Source: RBG-16-64-13 sp963718375 (GTDB taxonomy: Bacteria > Actinomycetota > Thermoleophilia > RBG-16-64-13). From it: DNA of 64,000 bases. The stretch is from NCBI GenBank assembly GCA_963718375.1, contig CAVQZD010000005.1, forward strand, positions 620,001 to 684,000. Direction: 5' to 3'. The position numbers and the translations under genes were made by a program. Under the pieces are notes generated by a model. That model made no database searches. It was not told where the DNA came from and saw only the letters and a program-made list of their open reading frames with translations. Of this stretch, positions 19,209 through 28,165 are shown piece by piece (position 1 is the stretch's first letter; every line of letters starts with the position of its first letter).

Positions 19209-20369
19209 CTATTCGAAGGTCTTCGCCACCCCGACGAGCTCTCGCGGGATGTCCAACTGTTGGGGACATTTCTCTAGGCAGTCACCACATTCGGCACAGG
19301 CAGACGCGGGAGCTGTGTGGCCCCCCAGCAATTCGAACTTGTACGACTGCCGTTCTTCCTCGAGATTCCCGAAGAACGAGACGTTGTTCAGCAGGCTGAA
19401 CATCCTGGGGATGTTGATGCCCTGCGGACACGGCACGCAGTAGCGACAGGCAGTGCAGTCCACAACGGCCCTCTCCCCGAAGGCCTGCTGGACCTTGCCG
19501 ATGACCTCCACCTCGGCCGCGTCCAGCGAGGCCGGGAGCCCTTCCATGGCGACCCGCACGTTCTCCACCACCTGCTCCATGGTGCTCATGCCGCTGAGGA
19601 GTGTGCATACGCGGGCGTCGTCCCACACGAAACGGAGTGCCCAGGCCGCCGGGGTCCGCTGCACCGGCGCTGAGTCCCACAAAGCCTGGACGGTCGCCGG
19701 CGGCCTCACTGCCAGACGCCCGCCCTTGAGCGGCTCCATCACGATGACGCCCAGTCCTCGATCGGCGGCGTAGACCAGACCTTCGGCCCCTGCCTGGTAC
19801 TCCAGATCCATGTAGTTGTACTGGATCTGACAGAAGTCCCAGTCATAGGCATCCACTATGGGAGCGAAGGCCTCCGCCTCGTCGTGGAACGAGAATCCCG
19901 CGAAGCGGATCTTGCCCTGCCTCTTGGCTTCATCCAAGAAGTCGAGTGCGCCCAGCTCGGCCATGCGCGCGAACTGGCCGGCATTCAGGCCATGCAGCAG
20001 ATAGCAGTCTATCTGTTCGGTGCGGAGTCGCTTCAACTGCCCGGCGAGGATCTCGTCCATCTGCTCGCGCGCGTTGGCCAACCAGCACGGTAGCTTGGTG
20101 GCGATCATGACCTTCTCTCGGTACCCACCCGCCAAGGCTTCGCCCAAGAAGGGCTCGCTGGCGCCGGGTGTGCCGTCCATGGCAGCGCTGTGGTAGGGAT
20201 AGGCAGTGTCCACGTAGTTGACTCCGTGATCGATGGCGTAGCGCAGCATCTCCGTGGCCAGAGGCACGTCGATCTGCCCATGGTTCCCCCCGATCACCGG
20301 GAGGCGCATGCACCCGAAGCCAAGGACCGAGACTCGCTCGCCCGTACGGCCGAATGGACGGTAGAGCAT
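19209..20369 (-). CDS. Aldo/keto reductase with C-terminal ferredoxin domain
   Basis: About 386 residues. An N-terminal AKR barrel (FGRTGERVSVLGFGCMRLP; YVDTAYPYH with the catalytic Asp/Tyr region; SFHDE) is followed by a C-terminal Fe-S part with CTACRYCVPCPQGINIP and CAECGDCLEKCPQQLDIP, two 4Fe-4S sites. Such fused AKRs are common in anaerobes and probably exchange electrons with ferredoxin rather than using only NADPH. The ATG at 20369 has GGAGGA upstream; longer open reading upstream is not native. It is the first gene of a minus-strand run with the SDR, thioesterase and Ldh2 genes. Confidence 0.87.
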   Translation of the reverse strand: MLYRPFGRTGERVSVLGFGCMRLPVIGGNHGQIDVPLATEMLRYAIDHGVNYVDTAYPYHSAAMDGTPGASEPFLGEALAGGYREKVMIATKLPCWLANAREQMDEILAGQLKRLRTEQIDCYLLHGLNAGQFARMAELGALDFLDEAKRQGKIRFAGFSFHDEAEAFAPIVDAYDWDFCQIQYNYMDLEYQAGAEGLVYAADRGLGVIVMEPLKGGRLAVRPPATVQALWDSAPVQRTPAAWALRFVWDDARVCTLLSGMSTMEQVVENVRVAMEGLPASLDAAEVEVIGKVQQAFGERAVVDCTACRYCVPCPQGINIPRMFSLLNNVSFFGNLEEERQSYKFELLGGHTAPASACAECGDCLEKCPQQLDIPRELVGVAKTFE

Positions 20370-20537
20370 ACTCACCGCGGTCCTCCTTCTATGCGCCGAT
20401 CTCCCATTACCGTCAACAATACACCACCTCGCCACGGCTCCCGAACGAACGTCCCCCCATGTTAGGAACACCCATCGCTGGGAACAACGTCGAAGGCGCG
20501 ACGATCCACAGTTGTCACGAAGAAGGGGGCCGGCCAA

Positions 20538-21449
20538 ATGAGCTCAGTCAAAGTCTGCGCGACGAGGTACGTTCCCGAACGGCGGAAACGACTTCTCTTG
20601 CCCTTCTGTGCGACACTCCTGCTGGTCGCCTCGGCCCTGTCAGCATGCGGCAGTGACACCATCGAGCATGCTACCGGTGCATCCGACCTAGTGCTGCGAA
20701 TAGAGACCGGAGGCGGCTTCGTCCCCGTCGAGGTCAACCTTACGCAGTTGCCGGATGTCAGCATCTACGGCGACGGTACTGTCATAGTCACCGGCCCGAT
20801 GATAGAGATCTATCCGCAACCCGCACTGCCCAATCTGCAGCAGACGACCATAACCCAGGACGCCGTGAACGAGGTCCTCGTGGCCGCCGAGGAAGCAGGG
20901 TTGTTCTCCAACGACGTCGACTATGGCATGCCTGGGGTGACAGACATGGCGACGACCACGATCACTATCAACGCCGACGGGCAGACCTATGTCTCCAACA
21001 TCTACGCCCTAGGCATCGGCTTCGACGACCAGATGGCCGCGGCAGATGCTCTGAACGGACTGACCCCGGAGCAGAGAGAAGCCCGTTCCGCGGTCATAGA
21101 CTTCTACGCCACCAAGGCCTTCGAACTAGCCACCGTGCAGGCCCCCGGCGCTGAATGGCAACAGTACGACTTCAGCTCGCTGGCCGTGTTCAGCACGCCC
21201 GTGGACCCGGCCACCCTGCCGCCTGGTGAAGACGTGATGTACAACCGTCTCGACTGGCCGCTCGACGACCTCAGCACCGCCGGCGAGCCGGTGCAGCCCG
21301 AGGGCTACCGCAAGCTAGTAGTCACGGGCGAAGACCTAGAGACGCTACGGCCGCTGCTCGACCAAGCTACGAAGATCACCTTGTGGAACTCGGGGGGCCG
21401 CGAGTACTATCTCTACTTCAGGCCTTTGCTCCCTGACGAGAGCGCTTAA
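20538..21449 (+). CDS. Secreted lipoprotein of unknown function
   Basis: A 303-residue protein. An N-terminal basic stretch (ERRKR) and helix (LLLPFCATLLLVASA) end in the lipobox LSAC, so it is probably lipid-anchored. The body contains LVLRIETGGGFVPVEVNLTQLPDVSIYGDGTVI, recalling uncharacterised actinobacterial lipoproteins, and a C-terminal LWNSGGREYYLYFRPLLPDE. AGGGGG precedes the ATG. The ABC exporter genes follow after 15 bases and could share its transcript. No function is assigned. Confidence 0.6.
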   Translation: MSSVKVCATRYVPERRKRLLLPFCATLLLVASALSACGSDTIEHATGASDLVLRIETGGGFVPVEVNLTQLPDVSIYGDGTVIVTGPMIEIYPQPALPNLQQTTITQDAVNEVLVAAEEAGLFSNDVDYGMPGVTDMATTTITINADGQTYVSNIYALGIGFDDQMAAADALNGLTPEQREARSAVIDFYATKAFELATVQAPGAEWQQYDFSSLAVFSTPVDPATLPPGEDVMYNRLDWPLDDLSTAGEPVQPEGYRKLVVTGEDLETLRPLLDQATKITLWNSGGREYYLYFRPLLPDESA

Positions 21450-21464
21450 CGTAGAGGTGTGCGT

Positions 21465-22358
21465 ATGACTTCGGCCGTGCTGACCGAAGGGCTGACCAAG
21501 AGGTACGGAACTCGAGTAGGTATCGACTCCCTGGACCTGGAGGTCCGCCAGGGGGAGGTCTTCGGCTTCATCGGCCCCAACGGCGCTGGCAAGACCACCA
21601 CGATCCGCCTGCTCCTCGATCTGCTGCACCCAACTTCGGGCCGGGCCACGGTGCTGGGCCTGGACAGCCATAAGGACAGCGTCACAATAAGACGCTCGAT
21701 CGGCTATCTGCCGGGCGACTTCGGTCTTGACCCCCGGATGACCGGGAAGGAGTTGCTGGCCTATTTCGCGGACGTCCGCGGCATGGCGGGTCTCGGCACG
21801 GCGCCGGCTCTGGCCGGGCGCCTGGGCGCAGACTTGGAGGTGCCCATGGGCCGGCTCAGCCGGGGCAATCGCCAGAAGATCGGCCTCATCCAGGCCCTCT
21901 TCCATCAACCGGCGCTGCTCATACTGGATGAGCCCACCACAGGCCTCGACCCCTTGGTGCAGGAGACCTTCGTGCAGGTGTTGCGCGAGGCCCGGGACGA
22001 GGGCCGCACCGTCTTCCTCTCATCGCACATCCTCTCTGAGATCGAGCGGATCTGCGACCGCGTGGCTATCGTGCGGGGCGGTAAGCTCGCCACCGTGGAG
22101 ACAACGGATTCTCTCCTGGAAAAGCGGCGAAAGAGGGTGACGATGCTGTTCGACGCACCGGTAGCGGCCGAGCGATTCGCCAAGCTGACCGGCGTCAGCG
22201 ACGTGGAGGTCCAGGGCAACGCGGTCCGACTACGCCTGCGCGATGGCATCGACGCGGTGGTCAAAGAGGCCGCGAGCCACACCCTGCTGGACATGAGCGT
22301 GGTGCATCCCTCCCTGGACGAGATCTTCATGAGCTACTACGCGGAGGAGCAGGCGTGA
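21465..22358 (+). CDS. ABC-2 type transporter ATPase
   Basis: A 297-residue ATPase with Walker A GPNGAGKTTT, signature LSRGNRQK (usually LSGGQ; the R is a common variant in drug/antibiotic exporters), Walker B LLILDEPTTGLDP and switch LSSHIL. The C-terminal 70 residues resemble CcmA/NodI-type exporters. The ATG at 21465 follows GAGG; a GTG at 21459 is possible. The stop overlaps the permease start (GTGA). The pair would export a lipid-like or toxic small molecule; the substrate is unknown. Confidence 0.9.
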   Translation: MTSAVLTEGLTKRYGTRVGIDSLDLEVRQGEVFGFIGPNGAGKTTTIRLLLDLLHPTSGRATVLGLDSHKDSVTIRRSIGYLPGDFGLDPRMTGKELLAYFADVRGMAGLGTAPALAGRLGADLEVPMGRLSRGNRQKIGLIQALFHQPALLILDEPTTGLDPLVQETFVQVLREARDEGRTVFLSSHILSEIERICDRVAIVRGGKLATVETTDSLLEKRRKRVTMLFDAPVAAERFAKLTGVSDVEVQGNAVRLRLRDGIDAVVKEAASHTLLDMSVVHPSLDEIFMSYYAEEQA

Positions 22359-23155
22359 ACTCCCTCCGAGGTATCTGGATACTTGCCTCACACGACCTGC
22401 GCAGGCGCTGGCGTTCACTGCTGATCTGGGGTATCGCCCTGGGGGCGGTGGGTGCGCTGTACGTAGCCCTGTACCCCACCATGAAGAGTTTTATGGATGA
22501 GTTCGTGAAGCAAGCGTCCGATTCGATGCGCAGTTGGATGGGAGTCACCACCGCCTCCATGTCGGTGGAGGAGTGGGTGGGCATGAAGTTCCTCAACCTG
22601 TTCGTGCCGGTGTCGCTCCCGTTCTTGGTGATGCTCATGGGCGCCCGCGCCGTCGCCGGAAGCGAAGAGCGACGGGAGCTCGACCTACAGCTCAGCAACC
22701 CCATACGACGCTGGCAAGTGATAGCCGCCTCTGTCCTCTCGATGGCCGTCGCTCTTCTGGTAGTGCTGACGATCACCTGGCTGCTCACCTACGTGACCGC
22801 ACCCATCGCTCGGGTAGATCTCAGCCCAGGCCTGCTGGCCATAGCCATGCTGGTCCTTTGGCCGTTCTGCCTGTTGTTCGGCACTTTCTCGCTGCTGCTA
22901 TCCACCTTGGTCAGGCGATCATTCTTGGCCACCACCATCCCCGCTGTGGTGCTGGTGGTGATGTACCTCACCGAGTCGCTGGCCCAGTCGATCAAGTCCG
23001 TCCAGCCTGCCCGGCCGTTCACACTCTTCTATCATCTGGGTAACGCTGTCGGCGGAGACGTGCACTGGCTGGCCGCGGCGCTGATGTTTGTAGGAGCCTG
23101 TACACTGACTGCAGGCGCTATCTTTGCCTTCGCGAAGAGGGACATCTACACCTAG
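22355..23155 (+). CDS. ABC-2 family transporter permease
   Basis: A 266-residue membrane protein with about six helices (LIWGIALGAVGALYVALYP; FLNLFVPVSLPFLVMLMG; VIAASVLSMAVALLVVLT; LAIAMLVLWPFCLLFGTF; TTIPAVVLVVMYL; AAALMFVGACTLTAGAIF). Between helices 2 and 3 is GARAVAGSEERRELDLQLSN, the ABC-2 coupling region seen with NodI/CcmA-like ATPases. It starts at a GTG overlapping the ATPase stop, so both are made together. Confidence 0.85.
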   Translation: MNSLRGIWILASHDLRRRWRSLLIWGIALGAVGALYVALYPTMKSFMDEFVKQASDSMRSWMGVTTASMSVEEWVGMKFLNLFVPVSLPFLVMLMGARAVAGSEERRELDLQLSNPIRRWQVIAASVLSMAVALLVVLTITWLLTYVTAPIARVDLSPGLLAIAMLVLWPFCLLFGTFSLLLSTLVRRSFLATTIPAVVLVVMYLTESLAQSIKSVQPARPFTLFYHLGNAVGGDVHWLAAALMFVGACTLTAGAIFAFAKRDIYT

Positions 23156-23186
23156 GCGCTCCCGAGCCGTCGACAAGGAGTACACG

Positions 23187-24386
23187 ATGCCCAAGGCCTG
23201 CCCTACCCCCCAGCCGCTTCGCACGATGGTCGGGCCACTGGCCCTTCTCACGGCCATGTTCTTTGCCACCTTCCTGGCGCGCTTCATATTCCCGGCGCTG
23301 CTCCCCTCCATGAACGAAGCCGGCGTGATAGACCCGAGCCAAGCCGGGTCTCTGTTCCTGGCGGCGGCCTTGGGTTCCCTGGTCGGTTCGTTCTTGGCGG
23401 GGTTCGTCTCAAGCCGGCTGAAGCACCGGGGCGCTCTTCTAGTGTCGATGTTCGGGACCTCCCTCGCCTTGGTGGCGTCCTATTTCGCCACAGTGGTGTG
23501 GCAACTCTGGATCGCTTTCTTCGTGATGGGTCTGTTGTTCGGCATACACCTTCCGTCCTCGGTCGCCACCATCACCGCGATGGTGCGCAAGGAAGACTGG
23601 GGCAAGGCCCTCTCCATCCAACAGTTGGCGCCACCCCTGACCCTGCTGGCAGCGCCTCTCATGGCCGTGCTCCTCTTGAACTGGTTCACCTGGAACGCCA
23701 TCCTGCTCTGGGTCGCAGGACTGGGCGTCATCCTGGCCCTGTGGTTCATGTTCTCAACCGGAGGGATAGGCGCGTTCCCGGGGGATCCCCCGAACAAGGA
23801 GTTTGCGGGCCCAGTGCTGAGGACCCGCTCCTTCTGGCTGATGATCGCCCTGTTCGCCTTCGGCATGAGTGCGCAAGTGGGCGTGTACACGATGCTGCCG
23901 TTGTACCTCACCCAAGAGCGAGGCATGACCGCCGACGCCGCCAACACCCTCCTCGGTCTGGCCAACATAGCGCCCGTGGTCACCGTGTTCGTCGCTGGTT
24001 GGCTGACTGCCAGGTTCGGAGAGAAGAAGGTCATCGGCACCGCCCTATTCCTCACCGGTATTGTGACTGTCTTGGTCGGGGCGTTGTCCGGGGCAGCGCT
24101 GAATGTCTCCATCGTCCTCATGGCAGGACTCGCGGTATGCTTCTTCCCGCCCGGTTTCGCAGCCCTATCGCGAGTAGTGCAGCCCACCTACCGCAGTCTG
24201 GCCACAGCCTTCGCGGCCCCCACGGCTTTCCTGGTCGGAGGCGGCCTCGTCCCTCTGGTCCTCGGCAATGTGGGCCAACAGGGACACTTCGGCTTTGGCA
24301 TCATCGTAGTCGGTTGCGTGGTAGCTGTGGGCTCAGTGCTCACCATCTTCCTGCGCCTGCTTGACCAGCTTGAGGAGGGGTGTTGA
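23187..24386 (+). CDS. Major facilitator superfamily transporter
   Basis: A 399-residue MFS protein with 12 predicted helices in two halves; the cytoplasmic loop SSRLKHRGALLVS after helix 2 matches the MFS signature region. Substrate is not deducible. The ATG at 23187 has AAGGAG eight bases upstream. The stop overlaps the start region of the C_GCAxxG_C_C gene, so the two are probably co-translated. It follows the ABC-2 exporter by 31 bases. Confidence 0.85.
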   Translation: MPKACPTPQPLRTMVGPLALLTAMFFATFLARFIFPALLPSMNEAGVIDPSQAGSLFLAAALGSLVGSFLAGFVSSRLKHRGALLVSMFGTSLALVASYFATVVWQLWIAFFVMGLLFGIHLPSSVATITAMVRKEDWGKALSIQQLAPPLTLLAAPLMAVLLLNWFTWNAILLWVAGLGVILALWFMFSTGGIGAFPGDPPNKEFAGPVLRTRSFWLMIALFAFGMSAQVGVYTMLPLYLTQERGMTADAANTLLGLANIAPVVTVFVAGWLTARFGEKKVIGTALFLTGIVTVLVGALSGAALNVSIVLMAGLAVCFFPPGFAALSRVVQPTYRSLATAFAAPTAFLVGGGLVPLVLGNVGQQGHFGFGIIVVGCVVAVGSVLTIFLRLLDQLEEGC

Positions 24387-24853
24387 ACGACACGCCCCTT
24401 GCAGCCGCAGAGGCCAAGGCCGACGCCCTTGAGCGCTTCGCCGCTCAAGGGCCCGACCACATCAATTGCGCCCAGGCAGTCCTCCGCTTCACCCTGCTCG
24501 CCGGCGGGCATGACCTCGCTCCGGTCGCGCTCGCTCGCCAGTTCGGAGGGGGCATAGCCGGGACGGGCGAGACTTGCGGCGCCGTCACCGGGGCCGCGCT
24601 GGCTTTGGGTCTTCTCGACCAGCTCGGAGGCGAGACCGCGGACCCCGCTGCCTCGCGGGCGAGGCTCCAGGACTTGACGGCCCGCTTCGCCGCCGAGTTC
24701 GGCGGCGTTCGTTGTAGAGATCTAACCGGTTTCGATCTCACCACGGTCGCCGGCCATGACGCCTTCGTCGCCAGCGGCGGCAACGACCGCTGCAAGGGCT
24801 TCGTGGGTTGGATGTGTGACCAGTTGGCAGCCGGTCCGGGTGCGATCGCCTGA
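24380..24853 (+). CDS. C_GCAxxG_C_C family redox protein
   Basis: About 157 residues with the family pattern: INCAQAVL (first Cys), GGGIAGTGETCGAVTGA (core), GVRCRDL and NDRCKGFV. Members are small Cys-rich proteins of unknown activity, often near Fe-S, redox or transport genes in anaerobes. No ATG is present; either GTG at 24380, which overlaps the ribosome site GAGGAGG, or TTG at 24383 must start it. The overlap with the MFS stop points to translational coupling and possibly a linked role in uptake of a metal or oxyanion (inference). Confidence 0.8.
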   Translation: MLNDTPLAAAEAKADALERFAAQGPDHINCAQAVLRFTLLAGGHDLAPVALARQFGGGIAGTGETCGAVTGAALALGLLDQLGGETADPAASRARLQDLTARFAAEFGGVRCRDLTGFDLTTVAGHDAFVASGGNDRCKGFVGWMCDQLAAGPGAIA

Positions 24854-24931
24854 CCCACGCAGCGGGACGGCTTCCGCGACCGCGCGACACCTGGCAGCAC
24901 CCACACAAAGCATGGCCGAGTCCCGCCGCGG

Positions 24932-24937
24932 TATGCT
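24932..24937 (+). promoter_or_regulatory. Candidate -10 box giving a nearly leaderless nagZ transcript
   Basis: TATGCT ends seven bases before the ATG at 24944, and no ribosome site is seen. This suits a leaderless transcript, common in actinobacteria. No clear -35 box is visible. Confidence 0.3.
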
Positions 24938-24943
24938 AGTCGC

Positions 24944-26200
24944 ATGAGATCCGCGCGCACAACCATCTGCCTGGGACTGCTGCTCTTGTCCCTCGGGGCG
25001 ATAGGTTGCTCCGCTGCCGAAGACACCACACAACAGACCCCCACCACCGCGCCTGCGCCTGAGGCGACGACGACCTCCACGACGCTCTCGCAAGAACAGG
25101 TCACCCTGAGCAACATGACCCTGCGCCAGAAAGCGGCACAGGTACTGCTGCTCAGTTTCTCAGGGACGACGCTCACTGAGGCCACCGCGAGCTTGCTCGC
25201 GGCAGGGCCTCCAGGCGGGTTACTCATCCTGGGTCACAACGTGGCCGACCCCGCGCAGATGCAGTCCTTGACCTCTGCGTTGCAGCAGTCAGCCGCGGCA
25301 GCGGGCCTGCCCGTGGGCCTGTTCATGGCGGTCGATCAAGAAGGCGGTAAGGTACAGCGCATCACACAAGGGGTGCCCGAGCTGACCTCGGCCCGCGAGG
25401 TGGGCTCGGGGTCCACGCCGGAGGCCGCACGGGAGACAGCACACCAGACTGCGGACGGCCTGCTGGCCCAAGGCATCAACATGAACCTGGCACCGGTCGC
25501 CGATGTGGTCGACGACCAGGACTCCTTTCTGTACGACCGAACGTACAGCGGGGACCCCGCAGTCGTTTCAGCGTTCGTGGTCGCGGTCGTGGAGGGCTTC
25601 CAAGAGCAGGGCATCTTGGCGGTGGTCAAGCACTTTCCCGGACACGGGAGCGCCCCCGGCAACACCCACGCTGAGGACGCGCTCTCGACGGCGACTCAGC
25701 AGGAGTTCGAGTCTGTGCACCTCGTCCCCTTCCGCGCCGCGATCTCAGCGGATGTGGGCGGGATCATGATGGCTCACATAGTGGCCACTCCGTACGACCC
25801 ACTGAACCCTGCCTCGCTGTCCCGGGTGGTGATCGAGGGCCTGCTGCGCGGCGAACTCGGCTTCCAGGGCTTGGTCTTGGCAGACGACGTGACCATGGCC
25901 GCCATCTTGGCTAACGTACCGAACCCCGCGCCTCCACAAGATGGCACCCAGTTGACCGAGGACGCGATCCTCGTCGCCAAGGAGGTCGAAGCGGTGGTGG
26001 CTGCCCTCAGCGCCGGCTGTGACCTGGTCATACTCACAGAACTCGAGACCAAGTCCCGGGCGGTACTGGACGGCCTGGTGACAGCTGTCGAGCAGGGCAA
26101 GCTGAATGAAGCGCGACTCGACGAAGCAGTGATGCGGATACTGAAGTCGAAGTACCAGTACGGCATAACCGCTCCAGAGACTCAGGACATCCAATCATAG
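24944..26200 (+). CDS. nagZ: Glycoside hydrolase family 3 beta-N-acetylhexosaminidase, lipoprotein
   Basis: A 418-residue protein with signal peptide and lipobox (GAIGC), then a Thr-rich linker (ATTTSTT), then a GH3 domain. The NagZ motif KHFPGHG with the flexible His-loop is at about residue 227, and LADDVTM holds the nucleophile Asp. In the family it trims GlcNAc from muropeptides; here the lipobox places it at the outer face of the membrane for cell-wall turnover. A short replacement of the usual second GH3 domain is normal for NagZ. The stop TAG is immediately next to the corrinoid activator reading frame. Confidence 0.9.
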   Translation: MRSARTTICLGLLLLSLGAIGCSAAEDTTQQTPTTAPAPEATTTSTTLSQEQVTLSNMTLRQKAAQVLLLSFSGTTLTEATASLLAAGPPGGLLILGHNVADPAQMQSLTSALQQSAAAAGLPVGLFMAVDQEGGKVQRITQGVPELTSAREVGSGSTPEAARETAHQTADGLLAQGINMNLAPVADVVDDQDSFLYDRTYSGDPAVVSAFVVAVVEGFQEQGILAVVKHFPGHGSAPGNTHAEDALSTATQQEFESVHLVPFRAAISADVGGIMMAHIVATPYDPLNPASLSRVVIEGLLRGELGFQGLVLADDVTMAAILANVPNPAPPQDGTQLTEDAILVAKEVEAVVAALSAGCDLVILTELETKSRAVLDGLVTAVEQGKLNEARLDEAVMRILKSKYQYGITAPETQDIQS

Positions 26201-28119
26201 ACAAGGCCGACAACAAGCAGCACTCGATCACCTTTCGACCGTCCGGCCGGCAAGGATCGGGCGAGACCGGCAAGGACCTCCTTGCTGTCGCCCGTGAAGC
26301 GGGGGTCGAGATCGAGAGTTCGTGCGGCGGCAAGGGAAGCTGCGGCAAGTGCCGAGTGCGCATAGAGACCGGAGACGGCGCGGGACCTGCCGGCTCGGGT
26401 GGCAGCTCGGCGGTGTCGCCCCCTACCGAAGCCGAGCGAGAACTGCTCGGGTCGGACCTCCTGGGCACGGGACTGCGGTTGGCTTGCCAGACCCGCGTCG
26501 TGGACGACGTCAGCCCGTTTGTGCCCACAGAAAGCCGCAGAAGCGGCGTAGTGACCGCCAAGCTGACCCGCGATCGCGATCGCGAGGTCGACCCCGCCGT
26601 GCGGACCTACCGGCTCGACCTTCCGAGCGGCAGACTTCCGGCGTCGGAGCGCTTCACGCGCGCCCTCGCCGATCAGCACGGCCTTGCAGATCTCGAGTTG
26701 ACGCGAGCGGCAGCGGACGGCCTCTCCCAGTCTGCCGACGAAGGACGGACGGCGCTGGCGGTCGTCGTATGGCGCGAGGCCGTGGTCCTCGACGTTTGGC
26801 CGGGCGCTGAGTCCCAGCCCGTGCTGGGGTTGGCCGTGGACATCGGCACGACCACGATCGCCGCATACCTGGCCGACCTGGCCACCGGAGCGGTCTTGGC
26901 CAGTGAGTCGGCTCTGAACCCTCAGGTCGCATACGGCGATGACATCATCGCGCGCCTTCAGTATGCAGCGCATCACGAAGCCGGGGCACGCGAGTTGCAG
27001 ATGAAGCTGGCCGTCGAGATCGACCGTCTGGCCGAGCAGGCAGCGGAGCGCTGCGGAGCAAGTAGTGGCGACATCTACGACGTGGCTATCGTGGGCAACA
27101 CGGCTATCCACCATCTCTTCATGGGCCTCCCCACAGACTCCTTGCGCAGGGCGCCCTTCGAACCCGCCGTGAGGGCTTCTATAGACACCACGGCCGCCGA
27201 GGTGGGTCTGCACCTGCACCCGGCCTGCCGGCTGTACGCACTCCCCAACGAGGCAGGGTTCGTCGGCGCTGACAACGTCGCTGTGATCATCGCCGAGGAG
27301 CCGTACAAGCAGGACGAGGCCGTCTTGCTCATCGACGTCGGCACCAACGGCGAACTGGTGCTAGGTGACAGCAAACGGATGCTCTCGGCGTCTTGCGCCA
27401 CCGGACCGGCCTTTGAGGGTGCCCACATCGAACATGGCATGCGGGCCGCGCCTGGGGCTATCGAGCGGATCCGTATAGAACCCGGGACCCTCGAGGTCGA
27501 CTTCAAGGTCATCGGCGTCGATAAGTGGTGCCGCGAGGCGCCGCCGGGCACGGTCAAGGCACGAGGACTATGCGGTTCCGGGATCATAGACGCTGCGGCC
27601 GAGATGTTCAGGTGCGGAGTGATTCTGCCCGACGGCGGGTTCGCCTCCGACCTCACCGGCGACCGGCTGGTATTGGAGGACGGTCGTCCGCGCAAGCTGG
27701 TCATCGCGCGCGCCGAGGAGTCAGAGACAGGGCGTCCCCTCACCGTGTCACAGAAGGATATCCGAGCCCTCCAGCTCGGCAAGGCCGCGCTGCGCGCGGG
27801 GGCCGAGATCCTCCTGGACAGGTACGGCATACGGGAGCCCGCCCGCGTGGTATTGGCCGGCGCTTTCGGCAGCTACATAGACACGCGAGCAGCGCTCACG
27901 ATAGGCATGCTACCTGCTTGCGACCCCGACAAGGTCTGCTCGGTGGGCAACGCGGCCGGGGATGGCGCGCTGCAGGCTCTGTTGTCGCTCAGGAAGCGGC
28001 GCGAGGCCGAGTGGGTGGCGGACACCGTAGAGTACGTGGAGTTGGCTTCGGCGACAGACTTCCACCGCCGGTACATGGAGGCCATGCGCTTCGAGCCTTC
28101 AATACCCGGTCTCGTCTGA
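26197..28119 (+). CDS. Corrinoid reductive activator (RACE/RamA-like, DUF4445 ASKHA ATPase); start codon unclear
   Basis: The protein joins an N-terminal 2Fe-2S ferredoxin (CGGKGSCGKC and the later CQT) to a C-terminal ASKHA ATPase with GLAVDIGTTTIAAYL, VGNTAIHHLF, LLIDVGTNGE and LAGAFGSY. This is the layout of activators that use ATP to re-reduce inactive Co(II) corrinoids in methyltransferases. The ferredoxin begins at the nagZ stop, but the frame has no ATG, GTG or TTG there; only ATA (26197) or ATC (26194) is available. The first standard start, GTG at 26356, would delete the ferredoxin cysteines. A sequence error or a non-standard start is likely. A homocysteine methyltransferase gene follows within 50 bases. 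Confidence 0.83.
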   Translation: MDKADNKQHSITFRPSGRQGSGETGKDLLAVAREAGVEIESSCGGKGSCGKCRVRIETGDGAGPAGSGGSSAVSPPTEAERELLGSDLLGTGLRLACQTRVVDDVSPFVPTESRRSGVVTAKLTRDRDREVDPAVRTYRLDLPSGRLPASERFTRALADQHGLADLELTRAAADGLSQSADEGRTALAVVVWREAVVLDVWPGAESQPVLGLAVDIGTTTIAAYLADLATGAVLASESALNPQVAYGDDIIARLQYAAHHEAGARELQMKLAVEIDRLAEQAAERCGASSGDIYDVAIVGNTAIHHLFMGLPTDSLRRAPFEPAVRASIDTTAAEVGLHLHPACRLYALPNEAGFVGADNVAVIIAEEPYKQDEAVLLIDVGTNGELVLGDSKRMLSASCATGPAFEGAHIEHGMRAAPGAIERIRIEPGTLEVDFKVIGVDKWCREAPPGTVKARGLCGSGIIDAAAEMFRCGVILPDGGFASDLTGDRLVLEDGRPRKLVIARAEESETGRPLTVSQKDIRALQLGKAALRAGAEILLDRYGIREPARVVLAGAFGSYIDTRAALTIGMLPACDPDKVCSVGNAAGDGALQALLSLRKRREAEWVADTVEYVELASATDFHRRYMEAMRFEPSIPGLV

Positions 28120-28165
28120 CGGATTGCGCGATAATGCCGCATACAGATAAGAGAACGGAGCCGCT

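Noticed and set aside
26570..26590. GCGATCGC-type palindromic run
   Set aside because: It lies inside the corrinoid activator coding sequence and only one occurrence of note is seen, so no repeat family is supported.
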